Shown: positions 10,621-19,840, counted from the stretch's first letter. The stretch is 64,000 nt of DNA from Flavobacteriaceae bacterium (GCA_021739635.1 JAIPBH010000007.1:124001-188000), one strand, 5' to 3'. The notes: generated by a model from the letters alone, not told the origin. A program made the numbers and translations.

Positions 10621-10681
10621 AATTTATACTGCGAAAGTATAGTACTCAACTCTAAATAAGATATTTATTAAAAAAAAAGAT

Positions 10682-10689
10682 TACTTTTG
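10682..10689 (+). promoter_or_regulatory. Promoter -7 element of the ACT-like gene
   Basis: TACTTTTG matches TAnnTTTG, 22 bp upstream of the ATG at 10712. Confidence 0.6.
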
Positions 10690-10711
10690 CACAAATTGTT
10701 AAATAATTAAC

Positions 10712-11368
10712 ATGAAGACTGTATCAAACTGTGTTGAAGATATTTTAATAGCGCAACCATACTTAGAAGAAGCGCTTGCAAGAAATATTATAAATTTTAG
10801 TGCTTTGGCTATTGAATTAACTGAGCCAATTAGCAAAATGCTAAAAAAAGAGGTGAAGCCAGGCGCTATAATGATGGCTTTAAGACGCTATAATCCACCA
10901 ATATCTTTAACCAATTCTACAAAAATGAAAAAAGTTATTCAGAATTTGGGAGATATTACGGTGAGATCAAACTTAACAGATTTTACGGTTAAAAATTCTG
11001 AAACTTTAATTGATAATCACTCACAGATTTTAAAAAAAATTAATGAGGAATCTAAACTTTTTTATACGTTTACAAGAGGAATTCATGAAAGTAATATTAT
11101 AGTTTCAAGCAGTCTAAACGAATATATTAATACACATTTTCAAAATGAAACCTTTATTGCCATTCAAGAAGGATTAACAGCCATAAGCATTAATTTACCA
11201 GAGGATAACTCAAAAATTGCAGGATTATATTATCATTTTTTTAAACGATTAGCATGGGAAGGCGTAGTGCTTTACGAGGTAATTTCAACTACCAATGAAT
11301 TTACCATTTTGGTTGAAGAGGAATTTGTTGATAACGCGTTTTTAGCTATTAAAAGGTTTAAAACTTAG
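10712..11368 (+). CDS. Hypothetical protein with ACT-like C-terminus, divergent from lysC
   Basis: No enzyme motif recognised. The first 70 residues look helical and could be a small winged-helix-like fold (LIAQPYLEEALARNIINFSALA). The last 70 residues (AGLYYHFFKRLAWEGVVLYEVISTTNEFTILVEEEFVDNAFLAIKRF) have the beta-alpha-beta pattern and the ...ISTTNEFTILV... wording of ACT domains from aspartate kinases. It may be a regulator or an accessory amino-acid sensor; divergent arrangement with lysC supports this. Its 3' end overlaps brnQ by 11 bp. Fold assignment is inference. Confidence 0.75.
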   Translation: MKTVSNCVEDILIAQPYLEEALARNIINFSALAIELTEPISKMLKKEVKPGAIMMALRRYNPPISLTNSTKMKKVIQNLGDITVRSNLTDFTVKNSETLIDNHSQILKKINEESKLFYTFTRGIHESNIIVSSSLNEYINTHFQNETFIAIQEGLTAISINLPEDNSKIAGLYYHFFKRLAWEGVVLYEVISTTNEFTILVEEEFVDNAFLAIKRFKT

Positions 11369-12650
11369 CATTTTTACTTTTAAATTTTAAATAAATATTC
11401 ACGATAATAAAAGTTGCTAAAACTGGCAAAACCCAACCTAAATTTTGTTTTGAAAAAAGAATATTGCTTGTAATGGGCTCTAATTTTTCTATAGGAATTA
11501 TAAAACCTAAAAAGTCAGGAATGCTGAATATTAAGGCTATAAAAACTACCCACTTGAAAACTAATTTAGAAGCAAATTTGTCTGGAACAGCATTTAATAA
11601 AATGAGTACTATACAAAGTGGATATATGAGCATTAAAGAAGGTAGGGCTATTGTAATAATATATGACACTTCAAATTGCCCAACTAATATGCCTGTAATG
11701 CAACAAATAATGGTAGTAACAAGATATGCTTTTTGAGATTCTTTAAAAAGTGCTTTAAAAAAATCAGCCGTACTCATAATAATTGCCACTGCTGTTGTAA
11801 AACAAGCTAATCCTACCAACACACCTAAAAAGGCAGCTCCAAAACTACCTAAAGTTTTTGATGCTAGTCCAGAAAGCAATTCTGTTCTAGAAACTGCACT
11901 TGAAAATTCAGAATTATAAAAAGCTCCTAGAGCAATAAGTCCAGCATAAATAACTAACAATCCCATCATAGCAATAAAACCAGATTTAGCTATCATTATT
12001 TTTTTGTCTTTAAAAGACATTGATTTATTGACATTGTTAATTGAAATTATAACAAGTCCACCCATAACAAGTCCGGCAATAGCATCATAAGTTTGATAGC
12101 CTTCTAACAATCCACTTACTAATGGTGTTTGAAAAGTAGACGCATTCATTGGTTCCGAAGGAGAAAATACACCAATAACAATAATAACTAGAAGTATTAA
12201 AACAATAATTGGGGTTAAATATTTTCCTAATATTTCTAAAGCACTATTTCTGTTGACCACAAAAAGAAAGGCCAAAGAAAAATAAATGATGCTGGTTAGT
12301 AGTGGGCTTGAATCAAAAAACGGAGCAATAGTCATTTCATGAGTCACAGCTGCTGTTCTAGGACAAGGCAATGCAATAATGATAATATAAATACAAAGGC
12401 AAAAAATTAAACTAAAAAATGGCGATACTTTGTTGCCAAACTCTATCATGGTTCCTTGAAGTTTGGCATGACCAAACAATGCAATTAAAGGAATGATTGT
12501 TGCCGAAATAATAAATCCTAAAGTAACTATCCACCAATCAGGTCCAGAATTAAACCCCAATAAAGGTGGCAAAATTAAATTGCCTGCACCAAAAAATCCT
12601 GCAAATAATGCAAAGCCAAATACAAAGGTTTGTTTAGTTTTATTCATCAT
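11358..12650 (-). CDS. brnQ: Branched-chain amino acid carrier (LIVCS family)
   Basis: Inner-membrane cation symporter for Leu, Ile and Val. The N-terminus FVFGFALFAGFFGAGNLILPP is the family signature, followed by roughly 12 hydrophobic segments over 430 residues. Start at 12650 or the next Met at 12647. Convergent with and overlapping the ACT-like gene; divergent from an alpha/beta hydrolase with only 32 bp between starts, so the two promoters must overlap. Confidence 0.92.
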   Translation of the reverse strand: MMNKTKQTFVFGFALFAGFFGAGNLILPPLLGFNSGPDWWIVTLGFIISATIIPLIALFGHAKLQGTMIEFGNKVSPFFSLIFCLCIYIIIIALPCPRTAAVTHEMTIAPFFDSSPLLTSIIYFSLAFLFVVNRNSALEILGKYLTPIIVLILLVIIVIGVFSPSEPMNASTFQTPLVSGLLEGYQTYDAIAGLVMGGLVIISINNVNKSMSFKDKKIMIAKSGFIAMMGLLVIYAGLIALGAFYNSEFSSAVSRTELLSGLASKTLGSFGAAFLGVLVGLACFTTAVAIIMSTADFFKALFKESQKAYLVTTIICCITGILVGQFEVSYIITIALPSLMLIYPLCIVLILLNAVPDKFASKLVFKWVVFIALIFSIPDFLGFIIPIEKLEPITSNILFSKQNLGWVLPVLATFIIVNIYLKFKSKNAKF

Positions 12651-12657
12651 TCAATGA

Positions 12658-12665
12658 TATCTTTG
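12658..12665 (+). promoter_or_regulatory. Promoter -7 element of the alpha/beta hydrolase
   Basis: TATCTTTG matches TAnnTTTG, leaving about 11 nt of leader before ATG 12683. Confidence 0.55.
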
Positions 12666-12682
12666 CCTAATATACTCTAAAA

Positions 12683-13456
12683 ATGAATTTACAATACAAA
12701 GGCATTAACATTTTTTATACAGATAATGGCCAAGGAAATCCTGTGGTTTTTCTTCATGGTTTTCTAGAAAATTCTACTATGTGGGAATCATTTATTCCTG
12801 AATTTTCAAAAAAAAACAGAATTATTTGTATTGATTTGCTTGGACATGGTAAAACAGAATGTTTAGGATATATACACACTATGGAATTAATGGCCGAAGC
12901 AGTAAAATATGGTTTAGATTATTTAAACATTAAAAATTCCATTTTTATTGGTCATTCCATGGGTGGTTATGTTGCTTTAGCTTTTGCAGAAAATTATCCT
13001 GATTACATAAATCGTTTATGTTTAATGAATTCCACTCCAAATGCAGATAGCAATGAGCGTAAAAAAAATAGAGATAGAGCCATTATTGCTGTAAAAAACA
13101 ACTATAAAGCTTTTGTTAGAATTGCCATTGTTAATTTATTCAGACCGAAAAACAGAAAAATATTTTCTGAAAAAATAAATATCATAAAAGAAGAGGCTTT
13201 AAAAACACCTGTTCAAGGAATTATTGCAGCTTTAGAAGGCATGAAAATAAGAAAAGACAGAACAAAATTCTTTAAAAAAGCCCGTTTTAAAAAGTTAATG
13301 ATTATAAGTAAAAAAGATCCTGTTTTAGATTTTGAATTGCTAATTCACCAAACACAAAACACAAACATTAATGTAGTGGTTTTTCCTGATGGACACATGA
13401 GTCATGTAGAAAATGAAAAACTATTCTTACTCAAAATAGCGCATTTCATCGATTAA
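12683..13456 (+). CDS. Alpha/beta-fold hydrolase
   Basis: Cytoplasmic serine hydrolase of unknown substrate. Oxyanion motif VVFLHGFLENS near the N-terminus, nucleophile elbow GHSMGG (Ser at about 93), and a C-terminal catalytic His in DGHMSHVE with an Asp in KKDPVLDFE. 257 residues, no signal peptide. Resembles BioH/esterase-type proteins but no specific role can be assigned. Confidence 0.85.
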   Translation: MNLQYKGINIFYTDNGQGNPVVFLHGFLENSTMWESFIPEFSKKNRIICIDLLGHGKTECLGYIHTMELMAEAVKYGLDYLNIKNSIFIGHSMGGYVALAFAENYPDYINRLCLMNSTPNADSNERKKNRDRAIIAVKNNYKAFVRIAIVNLFRPKNRKIFSEKINIIKEEALKTPVQGIIAALEGMKIRKDRTKFFKKARFKKLMIISKKDPVLDFELLIHQTQNTNINVVVFPDGHMSHVENEKLFLLKIAHFID

Positions 13457-13519
13457 TTATTATATTTTGTCGTTTTTATTATTTTTTTTGTATTTTAGAA
13501 CGTTCAAAATCTGAAACTT

Positions 13520-13786
13520 ATGAAAAAACCCACTAACAAGCCAGCATTCATCCCAACCATGTATTGCAATCTTTTTGGTCATGATTTTGAAGTTACAAAA
13601 AAAGTTACCTACCATGTTAAAGAATATACTTGCAAACATTGTAAGAAACAATTAACAACCAATGGCAATGGGCAATTAATTGAACTAACTCCTAAATTTA
13701 AAGAAATAAATGCCATTTTGGAGCGAATTCACAACTCAAAAACACAACGTTCAAAGGAAAAATTGATTACTTCATCGATTTATTAA
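13520..13786 (+). CDS. Small Cys/His protein, copy 1 (DUF1660-like)
   Basis: 88 residues. Core pattern C-N-L-F-G-H-D-F ... VKEYTCKHCKKQLTTNGNGQL suggests a small zinc-binding fold made by a Cys/His pair and a CxxC pair. The word CxxFGHxF recalls the short DUF1660 family. A paralogue follows 80 bp downstream. Function unknown; may be nucleic-acid or membrane-associated, but nothing in the sequence decides this. Confidence 0.75.
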   Translation: MKKPTNKPAFIPTMYCNLFGHDFEVTKKVTYHVKEYTCKHCKKQLTTNGNGQLIELTPKFKEINAILERIHNSKTQRSKEKLITSSIY

Positions 13787-13865
13787 CACTTTGACAATAA
13801 CATGTTTATCTTTTTTATAATTTAACTCACTCTCCTAAGTTAATAATTAATGAATTTAAATTAAA

Positions 13866-14114
13866 ATGAAAAACATTCATTGCAAGATGTTTGGTCATGA
13901 TTTTCATGTAACCCGAAATGTAACGCTTCATGTTAAAGAATATACCTGTAAAACTTGTAAAAAAGAATTAACTACAAATGGCAATGGCCAATTAACTTTG
14001 TTAACTCCAAAATTTAAAGAAATTAACGACGTTTTAGAGCGAGTATATCAAAAACGACATAAGAGAAATGTTAAAACTAAAACTTTTGAAAGCCTACTCG
14101 TTTTTAGTCATTAA
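13866..14114 (+). CDS. Small Cys/His protein, copy 2 (DUF1660-like)
   Basis: 82 residues, clearly a tandem duplicate of the gene before it: shared CKMFGHDFHVT, HVKEYTCKTCKKELTTNGNG and LTPKFKEIN blocks, with diverged C-terminal tails. Putative zinc ligands (one Cys, His, and CxxC) are kept in both copies. The end overlaps the thiL 3' end by 11 bp (convergent). No function known to me. Confidence 0.75.
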   Translation: MKNIHCKMFGHDFHVTRNVTLHVKEYTCKTCKKELTTNGNGQLTLLTPKFKEINDVLERVYQKRHKRNVKTKTFESLLVFSH

Positions 14115-15150
14115 AATTTTTCCATCCTTGAGCTTTTATAGGAATTTTTGTGTCTGCTCTTGTCACTAAATGTATGCCAGCATCTTTTTCTTTTATAAAA
14201 CCAATTACCGATAAGCTTGGATTAGCTTTTATTTTAGGATAATCTTCTTGAGAAATTGTAAACAATAATTCATAATCTTCTCCGCCATTTAACGCTACGG
14301 TTGTACTATCTATATTAAATTCTTCACATGTTGAAATAACTACAGGATCTAAAGGAATTTTTTCTTCAAACAAGTCACAACCAACCTCACTTTGCTTACA
14401 AATATGAATAATTTCAGAAGACAAACCATCACTAATATCAATCATTGATGAAGGTTTTACATCTAAATCGCTTAAAAGCTTAATAATATCTTTTCTTGCT
14501 TCTGGTTTTAATTGACGTTCAATAATGTAACTATACGGTTCTAAATCTGGTTGATTATTTGGGTTCACTTTATAAACTTCCTTTTCTCTTTCTAAAATTT
14601 GCAAACCCATATAAGCTCCTCCCAAATCACCAGAAACCACTAATAAATCATTAGGTTTTGCACCGCTTCTATAAACTTCATTATTATCTTCAATGGTTCC
14701 AATAGCGGTAACAGAAATTAACAATCCTTTGGTTGATGATGTGGTATCGCCTCCAACCACATCAACATTATAAATAGCAGCAGCCGTTTCAATGCCCGCA
14801 TAAAGTTCCTCTAAGGCTTCTAATGGAAATCTGTTTGACACAGCAATAGAAACCGTAATTTGTGTAGCAACTGCATTCATGGCACAAACATCAGATACAT
14901 TAACTACTACAGACTTATAACCTAAATGCTTCAATGGCATATAGCTTAAATCAAAGTGAACGCCTTCAACCAATAAATCAGTAGTAACAACAATTTTCTT
15001 ATTCTTAAAATCTAACACTGCGGCATCATCACCAATTCCCTTAACAGTTGATACTTGATTAATTTTAAAATTTTTAGTCAAATGATCTATAAGTCCAAAT
15101 TCCCCTAAATCACTTAATTGAGTACGCTGTTGGTTTTTATCTTCTATCAT
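14104..15150 (-). CDS. thiL: Thiamine-monophosphate kinase
   Basis: ATP-dependent phosphorylation of thiamine monophosphate to the active diphosphate cofactor. N-terminal motifs GIGDDAAVL and VTTDLLVEGVHFD (metal and substrate binding), then VGGDTTSS and a C-terminal AIRS-C half with DISDGLSSE and NGGEDYELLF. 348 residues is normal for the family. Single gene; no other thi genes nearby. Confidence 0.95.
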   Translation of the reverse strand: MIEDKNQQRTQLSDLGEFGLIDHLTKNFKINQVSTVKGIGDDAAVLDFKNKKIVVTTDLLVEGVHFDLSYMPLKHLGYKSVVVNVSDVCAMNAVATQITVSIAVSNRFPLEALEELYAGIETAAAIYNVDVVGGDTTSSTKGLLISVTAIGTIEDNNEVYRSGAKPNDLLVVSGDLGGAYMGLQILEREKEVYKVNPNNQPDLEPYSYIIERQLKPEARKDIIKLLSDLDVKPSSMIDISDGLSSEIIHICKQSEVGCDLFEEKIPLDPVVISTCEEFNIDSTTVALNGGEDYELLFTISQEDYPKIKANPSLSVIGFIKEKDAGIHLVTRADTKIPIKAQGWKNFND

Positions 15151-15278
15151 GGCACAAAAATAAGAAGCTTATTTGTATAATTCACCAATAATTGTTGCTT
15201 TCTAAAGCAATAAGAAAAACCTATAAAACTATATGCTAATATAATGTTAGTATATATGGAAATACATAACTTATATTG

Positions 15279-15286
15279 TATATTTG
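15279..15286 (+). promoter_or_regulatory. Promoter -7 element of the suf cluster
   Basis: TATATTTG matches TAnnTTTG, 76 bp upstream of the iscA-like ATG; likely promoter for the iscA-like, sufB, sufC, sufD, sufS run. No clear regulator box seen. Confidence 0.55.
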
Positions 15287-15362
15287 TTGCTTATTTAGAA
15301 ACCGTCTTAATAAAAATGGCTTCTTAAATATACATTTAACGTGACAATTTAATTTAAAAATT

Positions 15363-15692
15363 ATGATTAAAGTATCAGAAATTGCTAAGAAAAAAGTTAT
15401 TGAACTTATGCAAGAAGATGGATACAATCCGGCTACAGATTATGTGCGTGTTGGTGTAAAAAGCGGCGGTTGTTCTGGTTTATCATACGATTTAAAGTTC
15501 GATAAAGAAAACCAAGAAGGTGACAAAATATTTGTTGATAATGAGGTAAAAATTATAGTTGACAAAAAAAGCTTTTTATATTTAATTGGCACAACCCTAG
15601 AATATTCCGGTGGACTTAACGGAACTGGATTTGTTTTCAATAACCCTAATGCCAATAGAACTTGTGGTTGTGGTGAATCTTTTTCACTTTAA
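15363..15692 (+). CDS. sufA: A-type iron-sulfur carrier (HesB/IscA/SufA family)
   Basis: Fe-S cluster carrier protein delivering clusters to target enzymes. 109 residues with the three family cysteines: Cys37 in GGCSGL and Cys101/Cys103 in the C-terminal CGCG. First gene of the suf run, 27 bp before sufB. Whether it should be named SufA, IscA or ErpA cannot be fixed from sequence; the context favours SufA. Confidence 0.9.
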   Translation: MIKVSEIAKKKVIELMQEDGYNPATDYVRVGVKSGGCSGLSYDLKFDKENQEGDKIFVDNEVKIIVDKKSFLYLIGTTLEYSGGLNGTGFVFNNPNANRTCGCGESFSL

Positions 15693-15719
15693 TAAACCAC
15701 GAACTGAAGAACAAAAAGA

Positions 15720-17168
15720 ATGAATAAATATACTGAAGACGATTTAAGAGAAGAACTTAAAACCAAAGAATATGAATATGGTTTTTATACTGATATAAAA
15801 TCAGATACATTCCCTATTGGTTTAAATGAAGACATTGTTAAAGCCATTTCTCTTAAAAAGGAAGAACCACAATGGATGACCGATTGGCGACTAGAAGCCT
15901 TTAAAGCTTGGAAAGAAATGACAGAACCAGAATGGGCAAATGTTCATTATGCAAAACCAGATTTTCAAGCAATTTCTTATTATTCTGCACCAAACAGCAA
16001 ACCTAAATATAATAGTTTGGATGAAGTGGATCCAGAATTATTGGCAACTTTTGCCAAATTAGGAATTTCACTTGATGAGCAAAAAAAACTAAGCAATGTC
16101 GCTATGGATGTGGTGGTTGACTCAGTTTCTGTAGCTACTACCTTTAAAAAGACATTGGGTGAAAAAGGCATTATTTTTATGAGTATTTCTGAAGCCATAA
16201 AAGAGCATCCAGAACTTGTAAAAAAATATATTGGAACCGTTGTTCCTCAAAAAGATAATTTTTACGCAGCTCTTAATAGTGCTGTATTTAGTGATGGCTC
16301 ATTCTGTTACATTCCAAAAGGGGTGCATTGCCCTATGGAACTATCAACCTATTTCAGAATTAACCAAGCAGGAACCGGTCAGTTTGAAAGAACACTTGTT
16401 ATTGCTGATGAAGGTAGCTATGTAAGTTATTTAGAAGGTTGCACCGCACCAAGTAGAGATGAAAATCAATTACATGCAGCCGTTGTGGAGCTTATTGCTT
16501 TAGATAATGCCGAAATAAAATATTCAACCGTTCAAAATTGGTATCCAGGAAATGCTGAAGGTAAAGGTGGTGTTTACAATTTCGTTACCAAACGAGGGCT
16601 TTGCGAAACAAATGCAAAAATTTCTTGGACACAAGTAGAAACCGGAAGTGCTGTAACCTGGAAATACCCAAGTTGTGTATTAAAAGGTGATAATTCTGTC
16701 GGAGAATTTTATTCTATTGCTGTTACCAACAATTATCAGCAAGCCGACACTGGAACAAAGATGATTCATTTAGGAAAAAATACCAAATCAACCATCATTT
16801 CAAAAGGTATTTCAGCCGGAAAATCTCAAAATAGTTACAGAGGTTTGGTTAAAATAAGCCCTAATGCAGACAATGCCCGTAACTTTTCACAATGCGATAG
16901 TTTGCTAATGGGCAACGACTGTGGTGCCCATACCTTTCCGTATATCGAAGCTAAAAACAAATCGGCCAGAATAGAACACGAAGCCACAACAAGTAAAATT
17001 GGCGAAGACCAAATATTTTACTGTAACCAACGTGGTATTTCAACCGAAAAAGCCATTGCCTTAATTGTGAATGGGTTTAGTAAAGATGTATTAAATAAAC
17101 TTCCAATGGAATTTGCTGTTGAAGCTCAAAAACTACTCGAAATAAGTTTAGAAGGATCTGTTGGATAA
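15720..17168 (+). CDS. sufB: Fe-S cluster assembly scaffold SufB
   Basis: Core scaffold of the SufBCD complex, where new Fe-S clusters are built. 482 residues, with the family beta-helix region and motifs such as [26 protein letters not shown] and a C-terminal ISLEGSVG. Starts 27 bp after the A-type carrier. Followed by a 91-bp spacer holding an inverted repeat before sufC. Confidence 0.96.
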   Translation: MNKYTEDDLREELKTKEYEYGFYTDIKSDTFPIGLNEDIVKAISLKKEEPQWMTDWRLEAFKAWKEMTEPEWANVHYAKPDFQAISYYSAPNSKPKYNSLDEVDPELLATFAKLGISLDEQKKLSNVAMDVVVDSVSVATTFKKTLGEKGIIFMSISEAIKEHPELVKKYIGTVVPQKDNFYAALNSAVFSDGSFCYIPKGVHCPMELSTYFRINQAGTGQFERTLVIADEGSYVSYLEGCTAPSRDENQLHAAVVELIALDNAEIKYSTVQNWYPGNAEGKGGVYNFVTKRGLCETNAKISWTQVETGSAVTWKYPSCVLKGDNSVGEFYSIAVTNNYQQADTGTKMIHLGKNTKSTIISKGISAGKSQNSYRGLVKISPNADNARNFSQCDSLLMGNDCGAHTFPYIEAKNKSARIEHEATTSKIGEDQIFYCNQRGISTEKAIALIVNGFSKDVLNKLPMEFAVEAQKLLEISLEGSVG

Positions 17169-17180
17169 ATAAAAAATACC

Positions 17181-17240
17181 AAAATTCAAATACTAAATTC
17201 CAATAAAATTTCTCTTTTGGAATTTGGAATTTTTAAAATT
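17181..17240. repeat. Intergenic inverted repeat between sufB and sufC
   Basis: AAATTCCAA (17195-17203) faces TTGGAATTT (17217-17225) across a short A/T-rich loop; a second GGAATTT follows directly. It looks like one of the dispersed AATTCCAA/TTGGAATT intergenic repeats of Flavobacteria (from general knowledge). It would form a hairpin in the suf mRNA. Confidence 0.5.
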
Positions 17241-17259
17241 GAAAATTTATAAAATAAGT

Positions 17260-18012
17260 ATGTTAAAAATAAAAAATTTACACGCAAGCGTTGAAGACAA
17301 ATCCATTTTAAAAGGGATTAACCTCGAAATAAAACCAGGCGAAGTTCATGCCATTATGGGACCAAACGGTTCTGGAAAAAGCACCTTGGCATCTGTTATT
17401 GCAGGCAAAGAAGATTATGAAGTAACTGATGGAGACATCTTTTTTGAAGGTCAAGATATCAATGAGTTAGCAGCTGAAGAACGTGCTCATAAAGGCATTT
17501 TCTTATCATTTCAATATCCTGTTGAAATTCCAGGTGTTTCGGTTACCAATTTTATGAAAACTGCCATTAACGAAACACGTAAAGCAAAAGGCCTTGAAGA
17601 TATGCCTGCTAAAGACATGTTGAAACTCATACGTGAAAAAGCAGAATTATTAGAAATTGACCGCAAGTTTTTATCGCGCTCCTTAAACGAAGGATTTTCT
17701 GGTGGCGAGAAAAAACGTAATGAAATTTTTCAAATGGCTATGCTTGAACCAAAATTAGCCATTCTTGATGAAACAGATTCTGGTCTTGATATTGATGCGC
17801 TTAGAATTGTAGCAAATGGAGTAAACAAACTTAAAAGTAAAGACAATGCCGTATTAGTTATTACGCATTACCAACGCTTGTTAGATTATATAGTACCTGA
17901 TTTTGTACATGTATTATATAAAGGAAGAATTGTAAAATCTGGAACCAAAGAGCTAGCTCATGAGCTTGAAGAAAAAGGATACGATTGGATTAAAGAAGAA
18001 GTGAACGCGTAA
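17260..18012 (+). CDS. sufC: Fe-S assembly ATPase SufC
   Basis: ABC-type ATPase of the SufBCD complex. Walker [10 protein letters not shown], signature SGGEKKRNE, Walker [13 protein letters not shown] and the switch His in VITHYQR. The frame is open upstream to a TTG at 17224, but that would start inside an intergenic repeat; ATG 17260 gives the standard [12 protein letters not shown] start, 250 residues. Ends just before a repeat-bounded four-helix-bundle gene. Confidence 0.96.
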   Translation: MLKIKNLHASVEDKSILKGINLEIKPGEVHAIMGPNGSGKSTLASVIAGKEDYEVTDGDIFFEGQDINELAAEERAHKGIFLSFQYPVEIPGVSVTNFMKTAINETRKAKGLEDMPAKDMLKLIREKAELLEIDRKFLSRSLNEGFSGGEKKRNEIFQMAMLEPKLAILDETDSGLDIDALRIVANGVNKLKSKDNAVLVITHYQRLLDYIVPDFVHVLYKGRIVKSGTKELAHELEEKGYDWIKEEVNA

Positions 18013-18014
18013 AA

Positions 18015-18042
18015 TAGTTTCATGTTTTTAGTTTCATGTTTT
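18015..18042 (+). repeat. Tandem 14-bp direct repeat at the left edge of the cassette
   Basis: TAGTTTCATGTTTT occurs twice back to back (18015-18028, 18029-18042), with a partial third copy, immediately after the sufC stop. Confidence 0.8.
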
Positions 18043-18063
18043 TAGTTTAAAGGTTTCAAGTTA
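18031..18063 (+). repeat. Left arm of the 33-bp inverted repeat bounding the four-helix-bundle gene
   Basis: The first 21 bp (18031-18051, GTTTCA..TTTAGTTTAAA) match the reverse complement of 18480-18500 at 20 of 21 positions; extending to 18063 gives 29 of 33. The arm ends directly at the ATG of the enclosed gene. Confidence 0.85.
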
Positions 18064-18453
18064 ATGGCAACTATACAACGATTTGAGGATTTAGAAATTT
18101 GGCAGGAAGCCAGAAGACTTTTTAATCAAATAAAAGATATTATTATTGAAACTAAATTAAAAAACGATTTTAAACTAAAAGATCAAATTAAAGGCGCTTC
18201 TGGTTCTGTAATGGATAATATTGCAGAAGGTTTTGAAAGAGACGGAAATTTAGAATTTAGACAATTTCTTTCCATTGCAAAAGGCTCAGCAGGAGAAACC
18301 AGGTCACAATTATATAGAATATTTGATTCTGATTATATTTCAGAAGATAAATTAAAAATTTTAGTAAACGAATATGAACAATTAAGCAAAAGAATTGCTG
18401 CATTTATTTCATATTTAAACAAGAAAGATTTTAAAGGAAACAAGTTCAAATAA
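18064..18453 (+). CDS. Four-helix-bundle protein (S23 / 23S rRNA intervening-sequence protein family)
   Basis: 129-residue all-helical protein. Family wording is clear: FEDLEIWQEARRL at the N-terminus, QIKGASGSVMDNIAEGFER in the middle, then FLSIAKGSAGETRSQLYR. Homologues are encoded in intervening sequences of 23S rRNA genes and, as Avd, in diversity-generating retroelements; molecular function is not established. Here it splits the suf operon between sufC and sufD, in the same direction, and lies inside a 33-bp inverted repeat. It is not expected to have a role in Fe-S assembly; it looks like a passenger. Confidence 0.92.
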   Translation: MATIQRFEDLEIWQEARRLFNQIKDIIIETKLKNDFKLKDQIKGASGSVMDNIAEGFERDGNLEFRQFLSIAKGSAGETRSQLYRIFDSDYISEDKLKILVNEYEQLSKRIAAFISYLNKKDFKGNKFK

Positions 18454-18467
18454 AAGTCTTGAGTTAG

Positions 18468-18500
18468 TAACTTAAAATTTTTAAACTAAAAACTTGAAAC
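18468..18500 (+). repeat. Right arm of the 33-bp inverted repeat
   Basis: Reverse complement of 18031-18063 with 29 of 33 matches (20 of 21 in the outer part). Its outer end is 11 bp before the sufD ATG, so an RNA hairpin would end almost at the sufD initiation region. Confidence 0.85.
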
Positions 18501-18511
18501 AATTAAAAAAA

Positions 18512-19825
18512 ATGGATTTAAAAGAAAAACTCATATCATCCTTTTGGGCATTTGAGAATCATCAAAACGAAGACGCTTATTTGCATAAAATAAGAACTGA
18601 AGCTATAAAATCGTTTGAAGACAAAGGATTTCCAACAAAAAAAGAAGAAGCTTGGAAATACACCTCTTTAAACAGTATTTTAAAAAATGACTACAGTGTG
18701 TTTCCAAAGCAAGAAAACACCATTGAATATAACGATGTAAAAAAATATTTTATTCATGATATCGACACGTATAAAATTGTGTTTATCGATGGAAAATACG
18801 CATCACACTTATCACAAACCACTCATGATGGTATGGATATATGCCTCATGTCGTCGGCATTATCTAAACCAAAATATCGCATTCTTGTAGAAAACTATTT
18901 CAATAAAATTGCTAAAAATGATAGTTTAACATCTTTAAATACGGCGTTTTCTAGTGAAGGTGCTTACATTCATATTCCTAAAAATAAAATGGTTGCAAAA
19001 CCCATTCAAATCCTACATTTTTCAACAGGAAATGAATCAGCCATCATGTTACAACCACGTAATTTAATTGTAGTTGATGAGAATTCACATGTGCAAATTA
19101 TTGAGCGTCATCAAAGTTTAACTGATAATGGCGTTTTAACAAACAGTGTTACAGAAGTATTTATAAATAAACGTGCTATTGTAGATTACTATAAAGTTCA
19201 AAATGACAGTTTAAACGCTTCACTCATTGACAATTCATACATTAATCAAAAGCAAGAAAGCATTTGTTCTGTTCACACGTTTTCCTTTGGCGGAAAATTA
19301 ACACGCAATAATCTTAATTTCTTCCAGCAAGGTGAACGCATAAATTCTACCTTAAAAGGAGTTACAATTATTGGTGATAAACAACATGTTGACCATAACA
19401 CGTTAGTTCATCATAAAGAACCAAATTGTGAAAGCCATCAAGATTATAAAGGGGTTTTTGGCGAAAACTCCACAGGCGTTTTTAACGGAAAAATCATTGT
19501 TGATAAAGAAGCCCAAAAAACCAATGCGTTTCAATCCAATAAAAACATTTTAATTAGCGATAAAGCAACCATAAACACAAAACCTCAGCTTGAAATTTTT
19601 GCAGATGATGTTAAATGTTCTCATGGTTGTACCATTGGTCAATTAGATGAAAGTGCCCTATTTTATTTGCGTTCACGCGGTATTCCAGAAAAAGAAGCCA
19701 AAGCCTTGCTCATGTATGCCTTTAGCAATAACGTGTTAAGTTCGGTTAAAATTCCCGAAATAAAACAACGCATCAATAAAATTATCGCCAACAAATTAGG
19801 TGTCAATATTGGTTTCGATTTATAA
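18512..19825 (+). CDS. sufD: Fe-S assembly protein SufD
   Basis: SufB-related partner in the SufBCD scaffold. 437 residues from ATG 18512; the frame is open to a TTG at 18494 that lies inside the inverted-repeat arm, so the ATG is preferred (MDLKEKLISSFW). Family motifs include KKEEAWKYT near the N-terminus, the beta-helix centre, and HGCTIGQLDESALFYLRSRG near the C-terminus. Separated from sufC by the four-helix-bundle cassette. Confidence 0.93.
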   Translation: MDLKEKLISSFWAFENHQNEDAYLHKIRTEAIKSFEDKGFPTKKEEAWKYTSLNSILKNDYSVFPKQENTIEYNDVKKYFIHDIDTYKIVFIDGKYASHLSQTTHDGMDICLMSSALSKPKYRILVENYFNKIAKNDSLTSLNTAFSSEGAYIHIPKNKMVAKPIQILHFSTGNESAIMLQPRNLIVVDENSHVQIIERHQSLTDNGVLTNSVTEVFINKRAIVDYYKVQNDSLNASLIDNSYINQKQESICSVHTFSFGGKLTRNNLNFFQQGERINSTLKGVTIIGDKQHVDHNTLVHHKEPNCESHQDYKGVFGENSTGVFNGKIIVDKEAQKTNAFQSNKNILISDKATINTKPQLEIFADDVKCSHGCTIGQLDESALFYLRSRGIPEKEAKALLMYAFSNNVLSSVKIPEIKQRINKIIANKLGVNIGFDL

Positions 19826-19840
19826 AATTATTAGAAGCTT

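Noticed and set aside
13460-13651. 63-codon minus-strand frame opposite the first Cys/His mini-protein
   Set aside because: The plus-strand frame is conserved with its paralogue at 13866, so the minus frame is a by-product.
18064-18453. Four-helix-bundle gene as the Avd of a diversity-generating retroelement
   Set aside because: No reverse transcriptase, template repeat or variable-repeat target gene lies anywhere nearby.
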